Positions 7,368 through 15,364 of a stretch of 40,698 nt of DNA are shown piece by piece. Position 1 is the first letter of the stretch. Every line of letters begins with the position of its first letter. Under the pieces are notes generated by a model. That model saw nothing but the letters and a program-made list of their open reading frames with translations. It did not search any database and was not told the origin of the DNA. The stretch covers positions 1-40,698 of the forward strand of contig JANJXG010000077.1 of assembly GCA_024709145.1 (NCBI GenBank), given 5' to 3'. Source of the DNA: Bacteroidales bacterium. GTDB taxonomy: Bacteria > Bacteroidota > Bacteroidia > Bacteroidales > F082. The translations under genes were made by a program, and so were the position numbers.

Positions 7368-8834
7368 CTACGCTTCCACAGGAATATTTTGAAGAATTTC
7401 CAGTGTCAAACTCCAGAATTTTGTAACGGTATCGATATTGATCCGCTCATCAGGCGAATGAGCTCCTTTAATGGTCGGACCAAAAGAGATCATGTCCATA
7501 CCCGGGTATTTATCTCCGATAAGACCACATTCCAAACCGGCATGAATGGCTTTTACCAAAGGCTCCTCACCAAATAACCGCCTGTAAGCCTCCACTGTGA
7601 TTTCTCTGATGGCTGACTCAGGATTGGGAGCCCAGCCGGGATAACCATTGCTTTGGGTGATGCCTGCACCGGTCAATTCAAAACAGGCTTTTACCATATT
7701 GGCTACATCCTCTTTGGCCGATTCAACCGAACTGCGCTGACTCGTGGTTATTAGCCACTGCTTTTCTTCAGTCCGCACAGAGGCAAGATTTGTAGAAGTT
7801 TCAACAAAGCCGGGAATGCTTTGTGAATAAGCAATCACACCGTGAGGACAGGCATAAAGGCTGCGAAAAAGTTTCTGCTGATCAGCTGACAAAAAAACCA
7901 TTTCAGGCACTTCAGCAACTTGCTTCAGACTGATTTTCATGCCAGGTTCGGTAATGCCAAACTCAGCCCTGATTTGGTCTCCCAGGCTTGATATCAATGT
8001 TGTCAGCTTTTCAACAAGGCTCATCTCCACCAGGAAAACCGCAACTGCCTCACGGGCAATGGCATTCCGCAAATTGCCTCCTTCAATGTGACTGAGTCTA
8101 ATCCCAACTTTTTCATCAGCTGTATATAACAATCTGTTGATTACCTTATTGGCATTGGCCAATCCTTTGTGAATGTCGTCACCTGAATGACCTCCTTTCA
8201 ATCCACTCACAGTGAGTTCGAAAGCCTGGCATCCCCGGGGTGCTTCCTCCCTGTTAAATGGCATTTCGATCACAGTGTCCTTACCTCCGGCACAACCAAT
8301 AAACAATTCTCCTTCATCCTCCGAATCAAGGTTGAGCAGAATCTTACCCTTCAATGTCTCGGTACTCAGACCAAAGGCACCAGTGAGACCCGTTTCTTCG
8401 TCAATTGTAAAAAGACATTCAAGAGGTCCGTGTCTGAGATCGTTTGAGGCCAGGATGGCAAGCTGTGTCGCGATACCTATCCCATCATCTGCACCCAGTG
8501 TGGTTCCATCAGCTTTAACCCAACCATCAACGATGCGGGTTTGAATGGGATCCTGAAAGAAATCATGCACCTTGTCACTGTTTTTTTCACAGACCATGTC
8601 TACATGGCTTTGCAAAACCGTAGTCTTCCTGTTTTCATAACCAGGGTAAGCATTTTTGTAAATAACAATATTGCCAACCTCATCCTGAGTGTATTTCAAT
8701 TGATGACGATGGGCAAACTCAATGAGGTAGCTGTTAATCTTTTCCTCATGCTTCGAAGGTCGTGGGATCAGGGTGATTTCCCTGAAATAAGACCAGAGCA
8801 AAGCTGGTTCCAGACTATTTAAATGTTCATTCAT
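7368..8834 (-). CDS. pepD: Aminoacyl-histidine dipeptidase (cytosol non-specific dipeptidase), M20 family
   Basis: PepD is a zinc-dependent cytosolic dipeptidase of the M20C type that splits Xaa-His and other dipeptides. The 488-residue length fits the family. Metal-site motifs are visible: LQSHVDMVCEKN (about 75-86), GTTLGADDGIG (about 112-122) and the catalytic/metal-binding TIDEETGLTGA (about 145). The C-terminal half carries the lid domain and closes with HAGLECGLIG and SFGPTIKGAHSPDE, which contain the remaining metal ligands. There is no signal peptide. The start MNEHLNSLEP is followed directly by the family N terminus (LWSYFREITLIPRPS). It appears to be a single transcription unit that ends in the terminator at 7302-7341. 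Confidence 0.96.
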   Translation of the reverse strand: MNEHLNSLEPALLWSYFREITLIPRPSKHEEKINSYLIEFAHRHQLKYTQDEVGNIVIYKNAYPGYENRKTTVLQSHVDMVCEKNSDKVHDFFQDPIQTRIVDGWVKADGTTLGADDGIGIATQLAILASNDLRHGPLECLFTIDEETGLTGAFGLSTETLKGKILLNLDSEDEGELFIGCAGGKDTVIEMPFNREEAPRGCQAFELTVSGLKGGHSGDDIHKGLANANKVINRLLYTADEKVGIRLSHIEGGNLRNAIAREAVAVFLVEMSLVEKLTTLISSLGDQIRAEFGITEPGMKISLKQVAEVPEMVFLSADQQKLFRSLYACPHGVIAYSQSIPGFVETSTNLASVRTEEKQWLITTSQRSSVESAKEDVANMVKACFELTGAGITQSNGYPGWAPNPESAIREITVEAYRRLFGEEPLVKAIHAGLECGLIGDKYPGMDMISFGPTIKGAHSPDERINIDTVTKFWSLTLEILQNIPVEA

Positions 8835-8882
8835 AAGACGTTAATGTTGATTCATTGAAAAAGAAGTTTCAGCAATTGACGA

Positions 8883-8904
8883 ACGGCCTCCAATGGGAGG
8901 CTGT
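8883..8904 (-). other. Short hairpin after the CheY-like gene
   Basis: GCCTCC (8886-8891) and GGAGGC (8896-8901) form a tight stem with a 4-nt loop just past the stop of the gene at 8910. There is no following T-run on the minus strand, so it may be a 3' stability hairpin or a weak terminator. Confidence 0.35.
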
Positions 8905-8909
8905 CAAAA

Positions 8910-9350
8910 TCAGATCAGCTTCGACATGATGCGCATTAATTCCTGTTTTCGAAAAGGCTTGGCCAGAAATTCATCACAGCCGGCTTTAAGGCACATCTCA
9001 CGGTCGGATTGCATGGCGAATGCAGTTTGAGCAATGATAGGGATATCTTTGCGAAAAGTGCGGATTTGTTGCGTTGCCATCAAGCCGTTTAGCTTTGGCA
9101 ACCTGATATCCATGATAATAAGATCAACCTTTACGCCGTCGCTGATCATGGCAACGGCATCCACGCCGTTGTCAACATGGATTATTTTGACGCCACATTT
9201 TGAAAAATAAGCATATAATAACTGATAATTGGAAGGAACATCCTCAACAATCATGATGGTTTTACCAATCAGATCAGGATTTTCTGCCTGAAGGCCAGTT
9301 GACCTTTCCTTGATTTGATCATTCAGGCTGTTACTAAAAGTTTGCTGCAT
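8910..9350 (-). CDS. Single-domain CheY-like response regulator
   Basis: This 146-residue protein has an N-terminal tail of about 28 residues and then one receiver domain: the acidic pair within VEDV, phosphoacceptor Asp in IMDIRLP, a conserved Thr in AQTAFA, and Lys in AKPF. There is no output domain. In Bacteroidota such lone receivers often resemble the C-terminal receivers of hybrid kinases and may take part in phosphorelays with kinases encoded elsewhere. It lies between pepD and rpe, both metabolic, so the neighbours give no functional hint. A TAATTTTG -7 element just upstream supports ATG 9350 and independent transcription. Confidence 0.9.
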   Translation of the reverse strand: MQQTFSNSLNDQIKERSTGLQAENPDLIGKTIMIVEDVPSNYQLLYAYFSKCGVKIIHVDNGVDAVAMISDGVKVDLIIMDIRLPKLNGLMATQQIRTFRKDIPIIAQTAFAMQSDREMCLKAGCDEFLAKPFRKQELMRIMSKLI

Positions 9351-9369
9351 ACATTTGGCTCGGATTGCA

Positions 9370-9377
9370 CAAAATTA
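9370..9377 (-). promoter_or_regulatory. Putative -7 element of the CheY-like gene
   Basis: On the minus strand this reads TAATTTTG, matching TAnnTTTG, 20 bp upstream of the ATG at 9350. No clear -33 TTG is seen. Confidence 0.4.
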
Positions 9378-9406
9378 AGATTTTTCACTTCTGAAAATCT
9401 TTGATT

Positions 9407-10057
9407 TTAAATATTTTTCAACAAACGAATCATTTCTGATGGCGAAGAATGCCCAAACACTGCGTTACCCGCAACCAGTACATCAGCGCCGGCAGCATGC
9501 AAAGAGGCAGCATTGCCGGCATGTACGCCACCATCAATTTCAATCAGCACTTCAAGATTTTGTTTGACAATCATTTCCTTCAGCGAACCAATTTTCCGAT
9601 AGGTATCTTCAATAAAGGCCTGTCCGCCGAACCCGGGATTCACTGACATCAGCAACACATAATCAGTGTATCCGAGGATGTTTTCGAGCAATGAAACAGG
9701 ACTGTGCGGGTTGAGAACGACACCGGCTTTCATACCTTCGTTTCTGATTTGCTGCAAACAGCGGTGGAGATGTGTACACGCCTCATAATGAACCGAAAGC
9801 CATGCAGCCCCGGCATCAGCAAATGCCTTGACATACCGTTCAGGCTGAACAATCATCAGGTGCACATCCAGAGGTTTCCTGGCATGACGATGAACAGCCT
9901 GAACTACCGGCAATCCAAAAGAAATATTGGGAACAAAAACCCCATCCATCACATCGCAGTGAATCCAGTCGGCCTCACTTTGATTGAGCATTTCAACTGC
10001 TTCCTGAAGCCTGAGAAAATCAGCTGACAGAAGTGAAGGTGCGATAAGTGGTTTCAT
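9407..10057 (-). CDS. rpe: Ribulose-phosphate 3-epimerase
   Basis: Rpe interconverts D-ribulose 5-phosphate and D-xylulose 5-phosphate in the pentose phosphate pathway. The 216-residue TIM-barrel shows the family signatures: IAPSLLSADF at the N terminus, HCDVMDGVFVPN with metal-binding His and Asp, LDVHLMIVQP, SVHYEA, MSVNPGFGGQ for phosphate binding, and EIDGGV near the C terminus. I chose ATG 10057 (MKPLIAPSLL), which puts the conserved first strand at residue 4. The frame is open 17 codons upstream, but that stretch would overlap the promoter-like element at 10091-10098. Confidence 0.96.
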   Translation of the reverse strand: MKPLIAPSLLSADFLRLQEAVEMLNQSEADWIHCDVMDGVFVPNISFGLPVVQAVHRHARKPLDVHLMIVQPERYVKAFADAGAAWLSVHYEACTHLHRCLQQIRNEGMKAGVVLNPHSPVSLLENILGYTDYVLLMSVNPGFGGQAFIEDTYRKIGSLKEMIVKQNLEVLIEIDGGVHAGNAASLHAAGADVLVAGNAVFGHSSPSEMIRLLKNI

Positions 10058-10090
10058 AAGCAAGCGATAAGGTTTAAAGCACTGAGTTGG

Positions 10091-10098
10091 CAAAATTA
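10091..10098 (-). promoter_or_regulatory. Putative -7 element of rpe
   Basis: The minus strand reads TAATTTTG, a TAnnTTTG match, 34 bp upstream of the rpe ATG. The -33 box is not evident. Confidence 0.4.
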
Positions 10099-10133
10099 AG
10101 AAAAACAAAGTGCCCCGGATTGACCGAAGGCAT

Positions 10134-10159
10134 GAAAAAAGCCGCCTGTAAGGCAGCTT
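10134..10159 (-). terminator. Intrinsic terminator of rpoD
   Basis: AAGCCGCCT (10139-10147) and AGGCAGCTT (10151-10159) form a 9-bp stem with one mismatch and a 3-nt loop. On the minus strand it is followed by TTTTTT, and it lies 10 bp after the rpoD stop. Confidence 0.8.
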
Positions 10160-10168
10160 ATTAATCGT

Positions 10169-11032
10169 TTATCCAAGGTAACTCTTTAAAATTTTACTTC
10201 GGCTTGTGTGTTTGAGCCTGCGAATTGCTTTTTCCTTGATTTGCCGAACGCGTTCTCTCGTTAGATCAAACTTCTCACCTATCTCTTCCAGTGTCATCGG
10301 GTGGCTACCGTTGAGACCAAAATAAAGTTTGATCACATCAGCTTCACGTGGTGTCAAGGTTGAGATGGCCCGGTCGATTTCCTTCCGGAGCGATTCGTAC
10401 AAAAGCTCTGTTTCAGGTGTAATGGCTTCCTCGCTCCTCAGTACGTCATACATCGTGTTGTCTTCATCCTGAATCAGCGGCGCATCCATCGAAACATGGC
10501 GGCCGGCATTCTTCATCGATTCCTTGACCTCATTCTCAGTCACTTCCAGGATGTCGGCAATTTCTTCAGCATTGGGCTCACGCTCAAACTCCTGTTCGAG
10601 TTTTGCATACGCCTTGTTGATCTTGTTGATCGAACCGATCTTATTCAAGGGCAAGCGAACAATACGCGACTGTTCGGCAAGAGCCTGAAGGATCGATTGA
10701 CGAATCCACCACACGGCATAGGAAATAAACTTAAAACCACGCGTTTCGTCAAAACGCTGGGCTGCTTTGATCAAGCCAAGATTGCCCTCGTTGATCAGGT
10801 CGGGAAGACTAAGTCCCTGATTTTGGTATTGTTTTGATACCGAAACAACGAAACGTAGGTTTGCCTTGGTTAGTTTTTCCAGTGCAGCCCTGTCGCCCTG
10901 CTTGATACGCTGTGCAAGTTCAACCTCTTCCTCGGCGGTAATCAGTTCAACTTTGCCAATCTCCTGCAAGTATTTATCTAAAGAAGCGGTTTCCCTGTTG
11001 GTAACCTGTTTGGTAATTTTTAGTTGCCTCAT
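10169..11032 (-). CDS. rpoD: RNA polymerase primary sigma factor RpoD (short Bacteroidota type)
   Basis: This is the housekeeping sigma factor. At 287 residues it lacks most of the region 1.1 and non-conserved insert of E. coli sigma-70, as is usual in Bacteroidota. Region 1.2 begins at [15 protein letters not shown]. Region 2 contains [18 protein letters not shown] and the core- and -10-binding [11 protein letters not shown]. Region 3 follows, and region 4 carries the -35-type helix-turn-helix ([20 protein letters not shown]) near the C terminus. This sigma factor explains the TTTG/TAnnTTTG promoters seen across the window. It is transcribed on its own and ends at the terminator 10134-10159. 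The next gene upstream on the same strand, pnp, lies 49 bp away. Confidence 0.97.
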   Translation of the reverse strand: MRQLKITKQVTNRETASLDKYLQEIGKVELITAEEEVELAQRIKQGDRAALEKLTKANLRFVVSVSKQYQNQGLSLPDLINEGNLGLIKAAQRFDETRGFKFISYAVWWIRQSILQALAEQSRIVRLPLNKIGSINKINKAYAKLEQEFEREPNAEEIADILEVTENEVKESMKNAGRHVSMDAPLIQDEDNTMYDVLRSEEAITPETELLYESLRKEIDRAISTLTPREADVIKLYFGLNGSHPMTLEEIGEKFDLTRERVRQIKEKAIRRLKHTSRSKILKSYLG

Positions 11033-11081
11033 GAATCCTTTTAATGCTTAATAACGGCTTGTTTTACGACGAACCCATCAA

Positions 11082-13340
11082 TTAGTTACGATCTCTGTTG
11101 CGAGGTGGACGATTGTCGTTACGATTGTCGTGCCTGCGGTCGGGACGATGATCCGAACGATGCTCTGACCTTCCTTCCGGTCTTCCTTCTGATGGTTTCT
11201 CTTCCTGATAACCTTCAGGTTTGGGGAGTAAAACACGCCTTGAAAGCTTGATTTTGTTGGTCTTGGCGTCCACACCAATCAATTTCACTTTCAGCTTGTC
11301 TCCAACTTTCAGTATTCCCTCAACCGTGTCAAGGCGCTTCCATTCAATCTCAGAGATGTGAAGTAATCCGTCTTTACCAGGTAAAATTTCAACAAAAGCA
11401 CCGAAAGGCATGATACTTTTAACAGTACCCAAATAGGTTTCTCCCACCTCAGGAACGGCAACAATGGCACGGATGCGTGCTTTTGCCATTTCGATGGATT
11501 CTTTGTTGGCCGAAACGATGTCGATGATACCAAAATTACCTTTTTCTTCAATTACAATCACCGTATTGGTTTCGCGCTGCATCTCCTGGATGATTTTTCC
11601 TCCGGGTCCGATCACAGCACCGATAAATTCCTTGTCAATGATCATCTTTTCGATTCTCGGTACAAAATCCTTGTAATCAGCACGAGGCTCTGTGATGGCT
11701 TTAGCCATCTCACCCAGGATGTGCAACCTGCCCTGGCGGGCTTGTTCCAAGGCAATTTCCAGCACCTCGTAGGTGAGACCATCTACTTTGATGTCCATCT
11801 GGCAGGCTGTGATACCATCTTTTGTACCGGTAACTTTAAAATCCATGTCTCCCAGATGGTCTTCATCGCCAAGGATGTCGGAGAGCACAGCAAACTTGCC
11901 ATCCCTGCCATCCGAAATCAAACCCATGGCAATTCCTGCAACTGGTTTTTGGATCTTAACACCGGCATCCATCAGTGCCAGAGTCCCGCCGCAAACAGAC
12001 GCCATCGAAGATGAACCGTTGGACTCGAGGATATCTGAAACAACACGGATGGTATAAGGATTTTCTTCCCCTGTCGGGATCATTGGCTTGAGTGCCCTCT
12101 CGGCCAGGTTTCCATGACCCACCTCACGCCGTCCTACGCCGCGGTTTGGTCTGGCTTCGCCGGTTGAAAAGCTGGGGAAATTATAATGCAGGAAAAAATT
12201 GGATGTTCCCATTACAACGGCACCATCAATGGTTTGTTCATCCATCTTGCTTCCCAGGGTGACGGTAACAAGCGACTGTGTTTCCCCACGGGTGAAAACC
12301 GCCGAACCGTGAGCAGAAGGCAAATAATCGACTTCGCACCAGATTGGGCGGATCTCATTCATTTTACGTCCGTCGAGGCGGATGCGGTCGTTGAGAATGG
12401 CATCTCGCACTGCCTTTTTCTCCACATCATGGAAATATTTCTTTACAAGACTCTTTTTAGCCTCTCTTTCTTCCTCTGGAAGGGTTTCGATGAACTGTTC
12501 CCTTACAGCTTCGAAGGCTTCTGACCGTTCGTGCTTATTGGGATTACCGCGTAAAGCCAGTTCATAACAGGGTTGGTAGGCAAAAGCCGTTACAGCAGCA
12601 CGCAGATCTTCGTCATTTTTTTCGTGACAATAAACCCGCTTTGGATTGGCTTTTTCAATTTTGGCAGCCAAATCGAGCTGAGCCTGACATTGAACCTTGA
12701 TGGCGTCGTGTGCAATTTTGAGAGCTTCGAGCATCACAGCTTCTGAAACTTCTTTGGATTCACCTTCTACCATCATAATATTTTCCATAGTGGCTGCAAC
12801 CATCAGGTCAAGATCGGCAGTGGCCAACGCCTCAAAGTCGGGATTGATCACGAATTCGCCGTTGATGCGTGCAACACGTACTTCCGAAATCGGGCCATGG
12901 AAAGGTATATCCGAAACAGCCAGAGCCGCCGAGGCAGCGAGGGCAGAAAACGCATCAGGCGGAACGTTGTTGTCACCAGAGATAAGATAGATAACAACTT
13001 GTGTTTCAGCATGGTAATCATCAGGGAAAAGTGGTCGTAGCGCCCGGTCAATCAACCTGGAAATCAACACTTCATAATCTGAAGGACGGCCTTCACGTTT
13101 GAAAAAACCACCCGGAAACTTACCCGTTGAGGCATATTTTTCTTTGTAATCAACAGAAAGCGGCATGAAATCCACATCCTCTTTCGCCTCTTTATTTGAT
13201 ACTACCGTAGCGAGCAGCATGGTTTTACCTACTGTAACCACCACGGCACCATCGGCTTGCTTGGCCAGCTTACCGGTTTCAATCGTAACCAACCGTCCAT
13301 CGGGCAGCTCGAATGATTGTGTAATTCCTTTTGGAGTCAT
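11082..13340 (-). CDS. pnp: Polyribonucleotide nucleotidyltransferase (PNPase)
   Basis: PNPase is the phosphate-dependent 3'-5' exoribonuclease of mRNA decay. The 752-residue protein has two RNase PH domains joined by a helical domain, then a KH domain (about 575-635, [15 protein letters not shown]) and an S1 domain (about 645-715, [26 protein letters not shown] is its core). The catalytic acidic patch [12 protein letters not shown] is present in the second RNase PH domain. The last 35 or so residues form a low-complexity tail rich in Arg, Asp, His, Asn and Gly, which is longer and more charged than in E. coli PNPase. It follows rpsO, with a hairpin terminator between, as in many bacteria. 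Confidence 0.97.
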   Translation of the reverse strand: MTPKGITQSFELPDGRLVTIETGKLAKQADGAVVVTVGKTMLLATVVSNKEAKEDVDFMPLSVDYKEKYASTGKFPGGFFKREGRPSDYEVLISRLIDRALRPLFPDDYHAETQVVIYLISGDNNVPPDAFSALAASAALAVSDIPFHGPISEVRVARINGEFVINPDFEALATADLDLMVAATMENIMMVEGESKEVSEAVMLEALKIAHDAIKVQCQAQLDLAAKIEKANPKRVYCHEKNDEDLRAAVTAFAYQPCYELALRGNPNKHERSEAFEAVREQFIETLPEEEREAKKSLVKKYFHDVEKKAVRDAILNDRIRLDGRKMNEIRPIWCEVDYLPSAHGSAVFTRGETQSLVTVTLGSKMDEQTIDGAVVMGTSNFFLHYNFPSFSTGEARPNRGVGRREVGHGNLAERALKPMIPTGEENPYTIRVVSDILESNGSSSMASVCGGTLALMDAGVKIQKPVAGIAMGLISDGRDGKFAVLSDILGDEDHLGDMDFKVTGTKDGITACQMDIKVDGLTYEVLEIALEQARQGRLHILGEMAKAITEPRADYKDFVPRIEKMIIDKEFIGAVIGPGGKIIQEMQRETNTVIVIEEKGNFGIIDIVSANKESIEMAKARIRAIVAVPEVGETYLGTVKSIMPFGAFVEILPGKDGLLHISEIEWKRLDTVEGILKVGDKLKVKLIGVDAKTNKIKLSRRVLLPKPEGYQEEKPSEGRPEGRSEHRSDHRPDRRHDNRNDNRPPRNRDRN

Positions 13341-13377
13341 ATAAAAATAATTGTATTGTCAATGCTACCTCAGAAAA

Positions 13378-13409
13378 TGCAAAAAAAGGCAATCGTATCA
13401 ATTGCCTTT
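13378..13409 (-). terminator. Hairpin terminator between rpsO and pnp
   Basis: AAAGGCAAT (13385-13393) and ATTGCCTTT (13401-13409) form a perfect 9-bp stem with a 7-nt loop. On the minus strand a T-run follows. It lies 27 bp after rpsO and 38 bp before the pnp ATG, so it would end or attenuate rpsO readthrough into pnp. Confidence 0.8.
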
Positions 13410-13435
13410 CATTGACTCCGGAGGGGTCGGATTCT

Positions 13436-13705
13436 TTATTTACGGATACCCAGCTTACTGATAATGTCGCGGTATCTCTCGATGTCTTTTGATTTCAGGT
13501 AATCGAGTAATTTCCTTCTTTTACCTACCAGACGAACCAGCGAACGCATGGTAACCATGTCCTTTTTGTTACCTTTGAGGTGTTCGGTGAGGTGTTTGAT
13601 CCTGAAAGTGAACAGGGCAATCTGGCCTTCAGCAGATCCGGTATCTGTGGCTGACTGACCGTATTCGGCGAAAATTTCCGACTTCTTAACTGTGTCTAAA
13701 TACAT
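13436..13705 (-). CDS. rpsO: 30S ribosomal protein S15
   Basis: S15 binds the 16S rRNA central domain early in 30S assembly. The 89-residue product matches the family length and motifs: TGSAEGQIALFTFRIKHLTEHL, then HLKGNKKDMVTMRSLVRLVGKRRKLLDYL is the usual core, ending SKLGIRK. The N terminus (MYLDTVKKSEIF) carries a short extension before the conserved EYG, as in other Bacteroidota. A well-spaced promoter lies just upstream at 13734-13764. The rpsO-pnp order is the classic conserved pair. Confidence 0.97.
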   Translation of the reverse strand: MYLDTVKKSEIFAEYGQSATDTGSAEGQIALFTFRIKHLTEHLKGNKKDMVTMRSLVRLVGKRRKLLDYLKSKDIERYRDIISKLGIRK

Positions 13706-13733
13706 ATTTCTTCCGTTTCAAATTTTGAGCCTG

Positions 13734-13764
13734 CAAAAATAGATATTTTCCTCGAACTGCACAA
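13734..13764 (-). promoter_or_regulatory. Promoter of rpsO
   Basis: On the minus strand TTG (13764-13762) is followed after 20 bp by TATTTTTG (13741-13734). This matches the Bacteroidota -33/-7 pattern, 28 bp upstream of the rpsO ATG. Confidence 0.65.
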
Positions 13765-13767
13765 GGA

Positions 13768-15144
13768 TTATTCATCTTTTTTTCTTTCAGCGCTTTCCAT
13801 GCTGTTTTCCGGCTCAGATGTCTGACTGTTGTCATCCCGCCCACCGTTGGAGATGGCTGAAACCGCCATTATTTCAGCCTCTTTGTCTCTGCCTGTGAAA
13901 AATCCGGTCCAGGCTGTAATCCTGAACATAAAGTCGTAGAACTTGCGCATAAAGGGTACTTTGTCGATTAAAGGAATGAGCACCGAGGTGAATACGATGC
14001 TGAAGAGTACGATCGAGAAGGTAACATTCTTAATGAACTCACCACCTTCAACACCCCTTTGTAACGGAATAGTAGCAAGAACGGCTGCTGCAAGCCCTTT
14101 CGGGAAGATGGCTGCCATGTAATACATATCCAGCCTGGGTGTGTTGGCGGCCGACACTGAAGCCCTGACAACAGGGATTCTCAGCAGAAATAACACACCG
14201 GTGATAATCAAACCGATTAGCAACGGCTGTAAGTCTTTGAGATTGATCGACAATCCGATGTAAATAAAAAAGAAAGTTTTCAAAAGAAAAACGGTTTCAC
14301 TGAACAACACCTTTTCTGTTTCGTTCAGCGTCTGGGCATTTGTCCCAATGATTCGTTGAACGGCCGGAGAAGCAAGCAAATCCATATTGGCCAGGCCGAT
14401 TCCGAAGGCAAGTGCAGCAATGGCACCGCTGTAACCAAGCAGCTCGCTGATACCAAAAATGATAAACACAAAGGAAGGTGTGGTGAAAATGGAATTCTGA
14501 ATCGTTCGAACTTTGTGTAATATCATCGACCAGAAAACGGAACCGGTGATACCAATTAACGTTGCAAGAATAAAGGAGGCCAAAATTTTCCCGAGCGTCA
14601 GTCCGATATCGATCTGCCCCATCAACACAGCTTCAACAAAAGCAAGAGCAAATACGATGCACAACACATCGCTGAAAGCTGATTCGAGAATGAGTATGGT
14701 TCCACTTTTTTTGCCCATATTCAGCTGTTTGACCATTGGGATTACAACAGCAGATGAGGTTCCGCCCACAATTGAACCAAGCATTAAAGCCACGAGCAGA
14801 TCCAGGTCATAAGCTTTCCACCCGATCAGACCAACAACGGCCATTGTAGCAAAGAAATTCAGGTTGGTGAGCAGTGAGGTCCCCCTTACCGATTTTTTCA
14901 GCTCATCGAGCCGAAGACCGGTACCCCCTTCAAACAAAATTGTTACCAGGGTAATGGTCGTAAACACAGAGCCTATCCCGCTCGATGATCCAACTTGTAC
15001 AATTTTCAAAACCGGTCCGAGAAGCAAACCTATTCCAATGAGCATCAACACATCAGGGATTTTTTTGCGGCTGAATATCTCCGAAAAAAGGTGAGCCAGA
15101 AATATGAGAAAGCCGATAGCAACAAGTGAAACTGCAATGTTCAT
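13768..15144 (-). CDS. Cation:proton antiporter (CPA family, NhaP/KefB-like)
   Basis: This 458-residue inner-membrane protein has about 12 hydrophobic helices and fits the Na+/H+ exchanger (CPA) fold. Visible features are SVFTTITLVTILFEGG-type helix text, GGTSSAVVIPMV and the transport-site-like ESAFSDVLCIVFAL with a buried acid. A short charged cytoplasmic tail follows the last helix (KDEAEIMA-like, ending in SAERKKDE). It probably exchanges Na+ or K+ for H+ in pH and salt homeostasis, but ion specificity cannot be read from sequence. I chose ATG 15144 (MNIAVSLVAIGFL), so that the protein opens directly with its first helix. The longer frame starts upstream of a TATATTTG promoter element and is unlikely. 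Confidence 0.9.
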   Translation of the reverse strand: MNIAVSLVAIGFLIFLAHLFSEIFSRKKIPDVLMLIGIGLLLGPVLKIVQVGSSSGIGSVFTTITLVTILFEGGTGLRLDELKKSVRGTSLLTNLNFFATMAVVGLIGWKAYDLDLLVALMLGSIVGGTSSAVVIPMVKQLNMGKKSGTILILESAFSDVLCIVFALAFVEAVLMGQIDIGLTLGKILASFILATLIGITGSVFWSMILHKVRTIQNSIFTTPSFVFIIFGISELLGYSGAIAALAFGIGLANMDLLASPAVQRIIGTNAQTLNETEKVLFSETVFLLKTFFFIYIGLSINLKDLQPLLIGLIITGVLFLLRIPVVRASVSAANTPRLDMYYMAAIFPKGLAAAVLATIPLQRGVEGGEFIKNVTFSIVLFSIVFTSVLIPLIDKVPFMRKFYDFMFRITAWTGFFTGRDKEAEIMAVSAISNGGRDDNSQTSEPENSMESAERKKDE

Positions 15145-15171
15145 AACGGTAGATTTTATGATCGCTTTTTG

Positions 15172-15179
15172 CAAATATA
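15172..15179 (-). promoter_or_regulatory. -7 element of the antiporter gene
   Basis: The minus strand reads TATATTTG, an exact TAnnTTTG match, 28 bp upstream of ATG 15144. It supports that start over the longer open frame. No clear -33 box is seen. Confidence 0.5.
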
Positions 15180-15316
15180 ACTTTTCTGATCCAAAATTCC
15201 GGCAGAAAATCAAAATTTCTAACCGGATCGCCGTGCATTGGCTGTTTCAACTGATCAAAAATAATCTAAAAATGATGAAAAGTACAGACGGAAAAACGAA
15301 CAAAACGAAGACAATT

Positions 15317-15348
15317 TTGTTTAAGAATATGATTAAACAATTAAACAA
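15317..15348 (+). promoter_or_regulatory. Candidate operator of the carotenoid operon: TTGTTTAA / TTAAACAA repeats
   Basis: TTGTTTAA (15317-15324) and TTAAACAA (15333-15340) form a perfect inverted repeat with an 8-bp spacer. A second TTAAACAA follows directly at 15341-15348 as a tandem copy. The array overlaps the end of a CAATTTTG, a near match to the -7 consensus (15312-15319), and ends 16 bp before the crtI ATG. That position suits a repressor site. The binding protein is not in the window. Confidence 0.5.
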
Positions 15349-15364
15349 ACCAGAAAATAGAGTC

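Noticed and set aside
15104-15364. Upstream extension of crtI
   Set aside because: It would overlap the 5' end of the divergent antiporter gene, its promoter and the TTAAACAA operator candidate, and it adds no conserved residues before MSKKVVIIGAG.
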